From Arthrobacter sp. StoSoilA2 (GTDB lineage Bacteria; Actinomycetota; Actinomycetes; Actinomycetales; Micrococcaceae), in the NCBI RefSeq assembly GCF_019977195.1, contig NZ_AP024643.1:4588001-4652000 (forward strand): DNA of 64,000 nt, in the 5' to 3' direction. The notes under the pieces are model-generated. The model had not been told where the DNA came from and did no database searches. It saw only the letters and a program-made list of their open reading frames with translations. Shown here in pieces: positions 34,032 through 41,843 of this stretch. Within the stretch, counting starts at the first letter, position 1. Every line of letters begins with the position of its first letter. Both the position numbers and the translations under genes were made by a program.

Positions 34032-34284
34032 CGAAACCACGCCCAACACCAACCAGGACGACCTTGAGGGTCAATACGCAGAAGGTGATTACGGCGCTGC
34101 CGGCGCATCGCCCGAAGCCCTGAAAGAGGACGCCGGCGGGGACTACACCGCAGGTGACTACGCCGAGAAAACGGTCCCGTCTGCGGATGCGGAGCTCGAC
34201 GAGCACAATACGGAGGACACGCCCGAGGACAGGCCGTTCTCGTCCGAGCCGGATGACGAAGCTTCCGGCTCGGGCCACCCTTAG
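34024..34284 (+). CDS. Small acidic hydrophilic protein
   Basis: 86 residues, strongly acidic and with low complexity: repeated EGQYAEGDYG, GGDYTAGDYAEK units carry a [EG]xY-x-x-GDY pattern. No hydrophobic segment or known domain. It overlaps the GlsB-like gene by 8 nt in another frame, so the two are co-translated. The 3' end overlaps the convergent cysteine hydrolase gene by 4 bp. Possibly a disordered partner of the membrane protein or a desiccation-type protectant; function unknown. Confidence 0.75.
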   Translation: MADETTPNTNQDDLEGQYAEGDYGAAGASPEALKEDAGGDYTAGDYAEKTVPSADAELDEHNTEDTPEDRPFSSEPDDEASGSGHP

Positions 34285-34835
34285 GGCGCCTTCAAGAGTT
34301 TCAGCACCTCGTCAAGCGGCAAGACCCTCTGACGATATTCACGGGTAAGAACCCGGAGGACTGCCTCGGCAGCCTCCGGGTTCTCTGTTGCCACGGCTTC
34401 GGCCGCATAGATCACCCGAATGTTATGGGCGAAAGCGTCAGCAGCAGTCTGGGCAATGCAGTTGTGGGCCGAGACGCCGGCCAGAACCACAGTTTCGACA
34501 CCCCAGTTCCTGAGGCGCATCCCCAAGTCCGTACCGAAGAACGCGCTGTCGCGGGTTTTGCCCATCTGCGGGAAGTCGGCCGTCACCAGGCCTGGAACGA
34601 AATTGGCCTGCTCGCTTCCCCTGAAGATGAAGCCTTGGTTATCGTCCAGCATGTTCAGGCTCCACGTGGACTTGTCCCGCTCGTGCTGAGTAGCAACCAG
34701 GAGCACGTTTGCCCCTGCAGCGCGCGCTGCACTGGTCAATGAGTTGCACGCAGCAACAACTTCTTCCTGACGCCGCTTCAGGGCCGGTTCCTCAAAAAAG
34801 GCGTTCTGCATATCGATTACCAGCACAGCAATCAT
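34281..34835 (-). CDS. Cysteine hydrolase (isochorismatase-like)
   Basis: 184 residues. The catalytic triad of the isochorismatase-like family is seen as Asp in VLVIDMQNAF, Lys in QMGKTRDSAFFGT and Cys in GVSAHNCIAQTAADAF. Members hydrolyse amides such as nicotinamide, ureas or carbamates, as well as isochorismate. The substrate is unknown. It is 26 bp downstream of the SDR gene on the same strand, thus a likely two-gene unit. Confidence 0.9.
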   Translation of the reverse strand: MIAVLVIDMQNAFFEEPALKRRQEEVVAACNSLTSAARAAGANVLLVATQHERDKSTWSLNMLDDNQGFIFRGSEQANFVPGLVTADFPQMGKTRDSAFFGTDLGMRLRNWGVETVVLAGVSAHNCIAQTAADAFAHNIRVIYAAEAVATENPEAAEAVLRVLTREYRQRVLPLDEVLKLLKAP

Positions 34836-34861
34836 GCGGGCATCACCTTTCCAATCCTGGG

Positions 34862-35797
34862 TCAGAGACCCTTGCCGCCTGTCACCGGAAGCACAGCGCC
34901 TGAGATGTAGGATCCTTCGTCGGATGCGAGGAGCACATAGGCCGGTGCCAGCTCAGCAGGTTGTCCGGCACGGCCCAGCGGCGTGTCCTGGCCGAAGGTG
35001 GGAAGCTTGTCCGGCCACTCGGTGGCGGGGATCAACGGCGTCCAAATAGGGCCCGGGGCCACTGCGTTGACACGGATTCCCGTAGGCCCGAGTTCCTCTG
35101 CCATGGCTTTGGTGAATGCCACTTGGGCGGCCTTGGTCATGGCGTAGTCCACCAGCTGGGCGGAAGGATTAAAAGCCTGGATAGACGCCGTGACGATGAT
35201 CGACGCCCCCGGGCGCAGGTGCGGAATCGCAGCCTGTGCTGTCCAGATCAAGGAGTACAGGTTGGTTTTGAAGACCCGATCGAATTCCTCGGTAGGAATG
35301 GTCTCCAAACCCTCGCGGTTCTTTTGGTACGCGGCGTTCAGGACCACAACGTTGAGGCCGCCGAGCTCCTGCACCGTTCGCTCCACAATCTCAGCCGCAA
35401 ACTTTTCGTCGCGCGCGTCGCCGGGCAGCAACAGCGCCTGCGCCCCGCACTCACGGATCCATTCCGCCGTCGACTTCGCGTCTTCTTCCTCCTCCGGAAG
35501 ATAGCTAATGGCCACATCCGCGCCTTCTCGGGCATACGCGATGGCTACAGCGGCACCGATGCCTGAATCACCGCCGGTGATCAGGGCTTTCTTGCCCTGC
35601 AGGCGGCCGTGCCCCACATAGCTGGACTCGCCATGATCGGGCTGGGGGTTCAAGGGCTTGGTCAGGCCGGGCTGTTCTTGCTCCTGTTGGGGAAATTCGT
35701 CGGAGTGATATCCGCTGCGGGGATCCTTCGGGGCAGAGGTGAGGCGATGATCCCCACTTCCTTGCTGTCCACTGTGGTTTGGGTCGGCTTGAGTCAT
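34862..35797 (-). CDS. SDR family oxidoreductase, YghA/YdaD type
   Basis: 311 residues. A hydrophilic N-terminal arm of about 65 residues (SGYHSDEFPQQEQEQPG, PDHGESSYVGHGRLQGKKA) precedes the Rossmann fold, as in YghA/YdaD stress SDRs. The cofactor motif is ITGGDSGIGAAVAIA, followed by LNAAYQKN, ASIIVTASIQAF (catalytic Ser), and YAMTKAAQ (Tyr-x3-Lys). It ends YISGAVLPVTGGKGL. Probably an NADP-dependent alcohol or aldehyde reductase under general stress control. Transcribed with the cysteine hydrolase. Confidence 0.92.
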   Translation of the reverse strand: MTQADPNHSGQQGSGDHRLTSAPKDPRSGYHSDEFPQQEQEQPGLTKPLNPQPDHGESSYVGHGRLQGKKALITGGDSGIGAAVAIAYAREGADVAISYLPEEEEDAKSTAEWIRECGAQALLLPGDARDEKFAAEIVERTVQELGGLNVVVLNAAYQKNREGLETIPTEEFDRVFKTNLYSLIWTAQAAIPHLRPGASIIVTASIQAFNPSAQLVDYAMTKAAQVAFTKAMAEELGPTGIRVNAVAPGPIWTPLIPATEWPDKLPTFGQDTPLGRAGQPAELAPAYVLLASDEGSYISGAVLPVTGGKGL

Positions 35798-35889
35798 GGT
35801 TCTGGCCTTTCTCAGATGTCTGATTTCCGGCTTGCGAGGCTACCGTTGGCTGTACCCAGGCACATTGGACTCTAAACGCACGCAAAGGG

Positions 35890-36693
35890 CTAGGTCCGCA
35901 GCGTTTTGGCCTTCACCATGAGGAATATTCCGTAGGCGATCAGGCCCACGGCAACGGCGGCCAGAAGGTACGGACCATACGGTTGCTCCCTCAAAGCCCG
36001 CAGGCTTCCATCAAGTCCTGTGGATTGTTCTGGCTGAACGCGGACCGCGGCAATGACCACCAGCAGGCCTACGAGCAACAGGGCAATGCCTTTGGCGATG
36101 TAGCCCACCACTCCAACACCCGATTGGAACTTGCGGGTCGGCTCCTTAAGGGAGAGCGCGAGGTCCTTTTCGAAGGTCCTCATAAAGCCACGCACCGCGA
36201 ACACAACGCCGGTGATCATGATGCCGGCGCCAATTGCGACAAGCAGGACTATCCCAAAGGGCGCGTTCATGAGCGTCACTGTTACATCGCTGGCAGACTC
36301 CCGACTGTTTTTTCCCTGCCCCATAGTGAAAGACAGGATGGTGGCCGCCAGGCCGGCAAACACGATTGCCTGGGCCACAGCGGAAAGCCGCTTGGATGGT
36401 TTGTTGTCCGATGCCCTGCGGTAACCGAGGGTTGCGTTGCCCAATTGCCACAGCGCCAAGGCAGCGCAGGCGCCGAAGCACGCCCAGAGCAGGATGGGAC
36501 CCACCGGTTGGGCGGCCAGTTCGGCAACAGCGCCACTGACGTCGGCTTCACCACCGCGCCCAAAGGCGAGCTGAAACGCAATAACCCCGATGAGTAAGTG
36601 CAGGAGTCCGCTGACGGCGTATCCAGCCCTCGCTACAACAACCAGGGCACGTGAGTTTGAGGCTTCCTCGGCCACATCAGCGGCCTTCTTCAT
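35890..36693 (-). CDS. DUF1206 family membrane protein
   Basis: 267 residues if it starts at the ATG at 36693 (MKKAADVAEEAS). The ribosome binding site is odd: GAGGAG abuts that ATG, while a perfect AAGGAGG lies 18 bp upstream and would fit a non-ATG start at VIKEE; an ATG at 36741 is also in frame. Three repeats of two helices each are seen (ARAGYAVSGLLHLLIGVIAFQLAFG; a middle pair; GVVGYIAKGIALLLVGLLVVIAAV), as in DUF1206. Function unknown. It is upstream of the SDR unit on the same strand. Confidence 0.85.
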   Translation of the reverse strand: MKKAADVAEEASNSRALVVVARAGYAVSGLLHLLIGVIAFQLAFGRGGEADVSGAVAELAAQPVGPILLWACFGACAALALWQLGNATLGYRRASDNKPSKRLSAVAQAIVFAGLAATILSFTMGQGKNSRESASDVTVTLMNAPFGIVLLVAIGAGIMITGVVFAVRGFMRTFEKDLALSLKEPTRKFQSGVGVVGYIAKGIALLLVGLLVVIAAVRVQPEQSTGLDGSLRALREQPYGPYLLAAVAVGLIAYGIFLMVKAKTLRT

Positions 36694-36726
36694 CTCCTCT
36701 TTGATAACAAGCCTCCTTATTATTTT

Positions 36727-36738
36727 GTGACTTGTCAC
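36727..36738. promoter_or_regulatory. GTGAC-N2-GTCAC inverted repeat upstream of the DUF1206 gene
   Basis: GTGACTTGTCAC is a near-perfect palindrome 34 bp upstream of the chosen DUF1206 start. It may be an operator; it also makes the far-upstream ATG at 36741 an unlikely start. Confidence 0.35.
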
Positions 36739-36741
36739 CAT

Positions 36742-37121
36742 GGTGCCACTCGAACGAGCACAAGACCACGGGGCGCAAGTGGCTTGCTAGAAGCCACACA
36801 CCGACTGCGGCCAGATGCTCCGAAGCCCTACACCCAAAGGGTTGAACTGCTCGCGGACGCTGGTGACGGCACGGGCCTGGCCAGGGACTTCGCCTCCACG
36901 GCCGTCAGCTTCCCCGGTACCCGCGAGGGGGTCGGACTTCACGTGGGCAGCTCCGGTATTCAGGGACGTGGCTGCGATCTGGTCAGGCATTTCGGTGGTC
37001 CTTCCTGAGAGTTCCCATCAACTCCATTGGCTGATAGTTCAACCATGGGACGGGGCCCTCAAGAAGGACGCCGGGTCATCTCAAGATTCCCTCAAGAATC
37101 CGCCGTGCTTCGAAGGCAGGT
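36742..37121. other. Stretch between the DUF1206 and DUF2264 genes
   Basis: Apart from the weak minus-strand frame at 36787-36990, this 380-bp stretch shows no gene. No hairpin with a T-run is seen. Confidence 0.4.
36787..36990 (-). CDS. Possible small hypothetical protein
   Basis: 67 residues starting MPDQIAATSLNTGAAHVKSD, with GGAAGG about 8 bp before the ATG at 36990. The N-terminal half is Gly/Ala rich and the C-terminal half REQFNPLGVGLRSIW is not obviously part of any family. It could be a remnant of a longer gene. Support rests only on the start context and codon bias. Confidence 0.4.
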   Translation of the reverse strand: MPDQIAATSLNTGAAHVKSDPLAGTGEADGRGGEVPGQARAVTSVREQFNPLGVGLRSIWPQSVCGF

Positions 37122-39065
37122 TCAGAAGGCGAAAAGGACCTCCAGTTGTTGCCCCGTCGACAGGGTAACGTGCCCCCTTACATGCGTGCCGTCGTCGTTA
37201 ATCACGACGTCGGCAGGAACCGCTGCGGGTGCCTCGCCTCCCAGGTAGACCAGTGAGGCGAAGATGCTGCGGCCGCCTGCCAAACGGCCTTCCAGGTATC
37301 CGCACGCAGCGTGCCCACCCAACGGCGAGACGCCCTCGGCCCGGAACGTGCCGTTGTCGAAGTATCCGTGCAAAGGCCATATGCCTGTGTAAAGTCCGCC
37401 GACTCCAAGAACGTGGTCATGCAGCTCAGGCGGCCGGGTATCTGCGAGCGCGTATCCGGCGTCGCGGACGCGCAGCCCGGACGGCGCAGGCCCTGGGTTG
37501 GTCACGTCCACGTTGGGCGCCTCAACCACGTGGACCCTGAGTTCATATCCGCTGGCAGCAGTTGTCGCTGTTGCCACCCGCCAGCGGGAATTGGCGGGAT
37601 CCTCCTCGTCGCTCCAGACTGGCGCATGCCAGCTTGCGGCTTGGCGATGCCCGGCTTGGAGATGCCCGGCTTGAAGATGCCCGGCTTTGAGCCGGTGAAT
37701 CCTCGCGCGACGGCTGGGTGTTCCAGTGGCATCGAGGACGGCGAAGTGGTTGTCCACGGGGTCCTTGGTGAAGAGCGGCGCGGTGTGGCTCGAGTATGCG
37801 AGGCGGCGGTAGTGGGGGTCGTCCGGTCCGGGGGCGTAGTACTTGTCGCTGCCGTGGTTGAGCACGCGGGCGATACCGTCCACGGCAGTGGAGTGGAGCA
37901 GGTAATTAGGGCCTTCTGCGTGTTGAACGGCGTCAATGCCCTCCAGGGGCGAGGGCTGTTCGACGGCGGTCCACACTGGATGGTCGGCGGGGAGGAGAAG
38001 TCCCACGAACGCCTTGGAGGTCCAGTACGGCGACGCTGGACCGGAGTATTCCTGGGTCATCGGCTCAAAGGCGCCGAGCCAACCGAGCGACGGCAGCCCG
38101 TCGTCGTAAGCGCCGCCATCGAGGAAGTATTTTGCTGCGCCGCTGGCGATGCGGCGGGTCTGTCCGGGGTTGAGGGGTGTCGCGCCGATGGCCTCCCCGA
38201 GGAACAAGGGAGCCACGGCGGCATAGCGGTAGATCAGGGAGCGGCCCTGGAAAACCGGGGCGCCGTTCCCGCCGAAAAAACTCACGTGATCGGCCAGGAA
38301 CCTGGCGAGCCGCGACCTGTAGATTTCGGACCTTGCTTGGGCTTCCGGGTGCCGGTTGGCCGCAAACCCGGCCCACAACACCGGATAAAGATGAAGGGCC
38401 CAGCCGCAGTAGTAGTCGAAGAAATCGCCCGTGCCGTCGTTGTCCCCGTCCCGGTACCAGCCGCCGCCGACGTACCAGTCTTCGAGCCGCTTCAGTCCAT
38501 GTTCGATCTGCGCCGCGTTGTGCTCGAATCCGGCGCCAGCCAGGAACTCGGCGATCAGGACCTGGAAGAGCACCCAGTTGTTGTCCACGCAGGTGCTCCG
38601 CGAGGAACCCTGCAGCCACTCGGCCACCTGGGCCCGCTCGTCCCCGGACAGTGTGTCCCATAGCCAGGGTTTGGTCAGTTGCAGGCCCAGTGCAATGGAG
38701 GCGGCTTCCACCATCGGCTGCGAGCGGTCACAAATGGGCAGCCACGCTTCAGAACTACCTGGCCGCGTCCCCTCAAGGAGGCCCGTCCTGTACAGGTCAA
38801 GATGGCCGTGCGGGTCGTTGCCCTGCTCTCCCGCCACCCGGAAGGCGGCCAGCATAAAGGTGCGCGCGAACCCCTCCATGCCGTCGGAAAAAACACCCGA
38901 CGACGACGGGCGGCCGTTTAGCCGGATCAGTGCCTTCTGCGCGGAGAAGCAGGGGCGCACCGCGAGAAGTTGCTGATCCGCGAAAGCGACCCAGTGCTCG
39001 CGCGTCCATCCGGTGATGGGGCTGAGCCCGTAATCCGGTGCTGGCATCGTGAAGCCGGTGGCCAT
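37122..39065 (-). CDS. DUF2264 family protein (probable glycoside-active enzyme)
   Basis: 647 residues from MATGFTMPAPDYGLSPITG at 39065 with AGGAG upstream. RLNGRPSSSGVFSDGMEGFARTFMLAAFR, DNNWVLFQVLIAEFL, YRDGDNDGTGDFFDYYCGWALHLYPVLWA and RSLIYRYAAVAPLFL are typical of DUF2264, an alpha/alpha-barrel family found in sugar-utilisation loci. No signal peptide, so a cytosolic enzyme acting on an imported sugar is likely. The C-terminal part, from about residue 420, is a beta-rich domain with a three-fold in-frame repeat. It is divergent from the DeoR-LacI regulator and ABC importer genes. Confidence 0.85.
   Translation of the reverse strand: MATGFTMPAPDYGLSPITGWTREHWVAFADQQLLAVRPCFSAQKALIRLNGRPSSSGVFSDGMEGFARTFMLAAFRVAGEQGNDPHGHLDLYRTGLLEGTRPGSSEAWLPICDRSQPMVEAASIALGLQLTKPWLWDTLSGDERAQVAEWLQGSSRSTCVDNNWVLFQVLIAEFLAGAGFEHNAAQIEHGLKRLEDWYVGGGWYRDGDNDGTGDFFDYYCGWALHLYPVLWAGFAANRHPEAQARSEIYRSRLARFLADHVSFFGGNGAPVFQGRSLIYRYAAVAPLFLGEAIGATPLNPGQTRRIASGAAKYFLDGGAYDDGLPSLGWLGAFEPMTQEYSGPASPYWTSKAFVGLLLPADHPVWTAVEQPSPLEGIDAVQHAEGPNYLLHSTAVDGIARVLNHGSDKYYAPGPDDPHYRRLAYSSHTAPLFTKDPVDNHFAVLDATGTPSRRARIHRLKAGHLQAGHLQAGHRQAASWHAPVWSDEEDPANSRWRVATATTAASGYELRVHVVEAPNVDVTNPGPAPSGLRVRDAGYALADTRPPELHDHVLGVGGLYTGIWPLHGYFDNGTFRAEGVSPLGGHAACGYLEGRLAGGRSIFASLVYLGGEAPAAVPADVVINDDGTHVRGHVTLSTGQQLEVLFAF
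37641..37685. repeat. Three 15-bp tandem repeats inside the DUF2264 gene
   Basis: TTGGCGATGCCCGGC, TTGGAGATGCCCGGC and TTGAAGATGCCCGGC lie head to tail. They stay in frame and encode the repeat KAGHLQAGHLQAGHRQA in the C-terminal domain, which seems to be a recent slippage insertion. Confidence 0.85.
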
Positions 39066-39134
39066 GGGTCTCCTGCGGGGGTGCGGACACGGTGAGCCCT
39101 AACCTTAGGCTCCTCATCGGCCTCACGGCGCGAG

Positions 39135-39218
39135 TTGAACAAAACTGAACGTGCACCTCTCGTCCGCGACCGAATGTTGCGTGATAGTTCATAATGAACA
39201 AACTGAACACTAGTGAAC
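39135..39218. promoter_or_regulatory. Phased TGAAC repeats, probable DeoR-type operator
   Basis: Five TGAAC half-sites on the plus strand: TTGAAC 39135-39140, CTGAAC 39145-39150, ATGAAC 39194-39199, CTGAAC 39203-39208, GTGAAC 39213-39218. Those within each group are 9-10 bp apart, one helical turn. GTTCAT/ATGAAC also form an inverted repeat at 39187-39199. They lie in the divergent promoter between the DUF2264 gene and the regulator. GTGAAC is the complement of the GTTCAC repeats at 40360-40393. Confidence 0.65.
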
Positions 39219-39236
39219 TTGAAGGCGGAAACCTGC

Positions 39237-40343
39237 ATGCTGTCCGAGGATCGTCAACAGCTCATCCTGAGGGAATTGGCCCTTCACGGATCCCTGAACG
39301 CTGCCGAGTTCGCGGCCAAGCTTGGAACGTCCGGCATGACAGTGCGCCGGGACCTCGCACTACTTGCGGGGCAGGGCTTGCTCGAGCGGGTCCATGGTGG
39401 AGCTGTTCCCATCGGCGGCCGTGCTTCCGGAAGTAGTGCGACACCACAGCAATCAACGTCCTGGCGACCGGGCGGGAGGCGACCCTTGGCGACGATCGGC
39501 ATGATCGTTCCCTCGGCGTCGTACTACTTCCCGGGGGTGATCCGCGGCGCCGAGGCGGCTGCCCAGGAAGCGGGTGTGCGGTTGGTGCTGGGCGTGACCA
39601 ACTACTCAAGCGAGGAGGAACGCCGCCAGCTCCGCCGCCTGTATGAACACGGCGTGGACGGGATCCTGATCACGCCGAGCGAGCAATCCTTGGCTGGCAC
39701 CGAAACGATGGACCTGTTAGCTGAAGCTGTGGTGCCTGTAGTCGTCGTCGAGCGTTCCATTGACAACGCACTGGACCACGGCCGCCTCGAAGCCGTGCGA
39801 AGTGATCACGTGCGGGGCGCGGAAATCGCCGTCAACCATCTTCTGGGCCTTGGCCACCGCAAGATCGCCATGTGCCTTCGCGAGAACAGCCCGACCGCGC
39901 CGCAGCTTATCGATGGCTACCACCTCGCCATGCAGCGTGCCGGACATCGCGACGTTGATTCGATGGTCCGTTCGATGTCCCGGGCCCTGAATGATCCCGA
40001 GGCCCATCGACTGGTGGTGGGCGGCATCCTCGATTGGTGTACAAAAACCGACGTCACAGCCGCGATTGTCCACACTGATGAGGACGCACTCCAGTTCGCC
40101 AGCGCCTGCCAGGAACGGCAGCTTCGCATTCCGGAGGACTTTGCGATCATTGCGTACGACGACGAAATCGCCGCTTTGGGGGCCGTTCCCCTGACCGCGG
40201 TGGCACCACCGAAGTACGACGTCGGGCATCAAGCCTTGGTGATGTGCCTGAACCGGATCGGTGCACGTCGTGGAAGCACGTCCGCGCTGCAGCGCGTGAA
40301 CCTCTCGCCCGAGTTGGTGGTTCGGGACTCAACACAGGTGTAG
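39237..40343 (+). CDS. Hybrid regulator: DeoR-type HTH with LacI-type sugar-binding domain
   Basis: 368 residues from MLSEDRQQLILRELALHGS at 39237 (a GTG at 39213 would add 8 residues). The N-terminus is a DeoR winged helix, LNAAEFAAKLGTSGMTVRRDLALLAGQGLLERVHGGAVP. It is joined to a LacI/GalR periplasmic-binding-like domain beginning LATIGMIVPSASYYFPGVIRGAEAAAQ, with DGILITPSE, SDHVRGAEIAVNHLLGLGHRKIA and FAIIAYDDEIAALG. It probably senses the sugar brought in by the adjacent ABC importer. Repeats of TGAAC type lie on both sides of the gene, as expected for its sites. Confidence 0.9.
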   Translation: MLSEDRQQLILRELALHGSLNAAEFAAKLGTSGMTVRRDLALLAGQGLLERVHGGAVPIGGRASGSSATPQQSTSWRPGGRRPLATIGMIVPSASYYFPGVIRGAEAAAQEAGVRLVLGVTNYSSEEERRQLRRLYEHGVDGILITPSEQSLAGTETMDLLAEAVVPVVVVERSIDNALDHGRLEAVRSDHVRGAEIAVNHLLGLGHRKIAMCLRENSPTAPQLIDGYHLAMQRAGHRDVDSMVRSMSRALNDPEAHRLVVGGILDWCTKTDVTAAIVHTDEDALQFASACQERQLRIPEDFAIIAYDDEIAALGAVPLTAVAPPKYDVGHQALVMCLNRIGARRGSTSALQRVNLSPELVVRDSTQV

Positions 40344-40359
40344 AGCCCGCCTCATCGTT

Positions 40360-40393
40360 GTTTACTTCTGTTCACTTCGTTGTCTGTGTTCAC
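40360..40393. promoter_or_regulatory. Phased GTTCAC repeats upstream of the ABC importer operon
   Basis: GTTTAC (40360-40365), GTTCAC (40370-40375), a degenerate GTTGTC (40379-40384) and GTTCAC (40388-40393) are spaced 9-10 bp. They match, in the opposite orientation, the TGAAC repeats before the DeoR-LacI gene, and they lie about 90 bp before the binding-protein start. Confidence 0.65.
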
Positions 40394-40478
40394 TTTTGTG
40401 GCTTTCATTGTGCCTAGTCCAAGGTGCCCCCAGCGCACACCACGAGACTTCGCATCGTGAACTTCAAAGGAGAACAGA

Positions 40479-41786
40479 ATGAAGCGTCGCCAGCTTCTGC
40501 TAGGAGCAGCCAGCATTATGGCAAGTGCTGCCCTCATCACCGGCTGTGGCAGCACCCCGGCAGCCACGCCAACGCCCGCTGAAGACCCGTCCGGGACCAT
40601 CACTTTCTGGTCGTCGATGGCCGGGATGGACAAGGTGGCCGCAGCCTTTAACGCGAGCCAGGGCAAAATCAAGGTCAACTTCGAAACCGTCCCCAACGGA
40701 GCGAGCGGCGGCTACGCCAAGTTGTCCACAGCAATCACCGCCGGCAACGGCCCGGACGTTGCCACCATCGAATACCCACAGCTTCCCCAGTTCGTGAGCA
40801 ACGGCCAGCTCCAGCCACTGGACGGGCTGATCAACAAAGCCGAAACAGTGGACAAGCTAACGGACGGGACCAAAGCCCTGGTTCAATTCGGCGAAGAGAC
40901 ATACGCACTCCCCTACGACGCCGCGCCGATGATCATGTGGTATCGCAAGGACATGCTGGACAAGGCCGGCGTCGGCGTCCCCAAAACCTGGGATGAATTC
41001 GAAGAGGCCGGCAGGAAGCTGAAAGCAGTAGCCCCGGAAGCACACCTGGCCAGCTTCAACCCCAACGAAGCCGCACTTACTGCCGCCTTGTCCTGGCAAG
41101 CCGGAGCCAAATGGTTCGGTACCGAAGGCGACAGCTGGAAGGTTGGAGTGAACGATGAGCCCACGCAAAAAGTCGCTGCTTTCTGGCAGAAGCTGATCGA
41201 CCAAAAGATCGTCAAGGTCCAACAGTCCTTCAGCGACGAATGGTCGGCAGATTTGGCGAGCGGCGCCGTCGTCGGTGTTCTGGGCGCCAATTGGAGTGCC
41301 ACCGGCATCCAGAAGCGTACCGAAGCAAGCGGCCAGAAAGGACAGTGGATCGCAGCGGAGGTGCCCAACTGGGGAACTCCGGCAGATGCGTTCTATGGCG
41401 GCTCGAGCTTCAACATCACCAAGAGCAGCAAGAACCCGGCCGCTGCGGCCAAGTTCATCGAGTTCCTCGCAACCAACCCGGACGCCATCAAAGCGCGCGG
41501 CAACACCGGTTCGGCTTTCCTCGCCTTCCCGGGGCTGACACCGGTTGCGCAGCAGGCATTCGATGCCAGCTACTTCGGCAACGACATCTACGAGGTCTTC
41601 GACAACGCGTACTCCACCATCACCCCGGGGTGGCAATGGGGTCCCAATTGGGACATCACCAACACGGCTCTCAAGGACGCCTATGGAAAGTTGACCACCG
41701 GCGGCAAGGTCGCGGACGCCGTTGATACCGCCCAGACCGCAACCGTAGCCGGACTCAAGCAGAACGGCCTCTCCGTCAAGGAGTAG
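40479..41786 (+). CDS. ABC transporter substrate-binding lipoprotein (sugar type)
   Basis: 435 residues with a lipoprotein signal: MKRRQLLLGAASIMASAALITGCGS, lipobox ITGC. TITFWSSMAGMDKVAAAF and the family 1 extracellular solute-binding pattern follow, with LPYDAAPMIMWYRKDMLDKAGV and PKTWDEFEEAGRKL. It delivers a sugar or oligosaccharide to the two permeases encoded next. AAAGGAG is 7 bp upstream of the ATG. Confidence 0.93.
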   Translation: MKRRQLLLGAASIMASAALITGCGSTPAATPTPAEDPSGTITFWSSMAGMDKVAAAFNASQGKIKVNFETVPNGASGGYAKLSTAITAGNGPDVATIEYPQLPQFVSNGQLQPLDGLINKAETVDKLTDGTKALVQFGEETYALPYDAAPMIMWYRKDMLDKAGVGVPKTWDEFEEAGRKLKAVAPEAHLASFNPNEAALTAALSWQAGAKWFGTEGDSWKVGVNDEPTQKVAAFWQKLIDQKIVKVQQSFSDEWSADLASGAVVGVLGANWSATGIQKRTEASGQKGQWIAAEVPNWGTPADAFYGGSSFNITKSSKNPAAAAKFIEFLATNPDAIKARGNTGSAFLAFPGLTPVAQQAFDASYFGNDIYEVFDNAYSTITPGWQWGPNWDITNTALKDAYGKLTTGGKVADAVDTAQTATVAGLKQNGLSVKE

Positions 41787-41843
41787 GCCCGCACGGTGGG
41801 GCGGCCTCTTCATAGGGGCGCCCCACCAGCGAGGAGAATCATC

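Noticed and set aside
37311..38663. 450-residue plus-strand frame opposite the DUF2264 gene
   Set aside because: Antisense shadow with no family motif, no start context.
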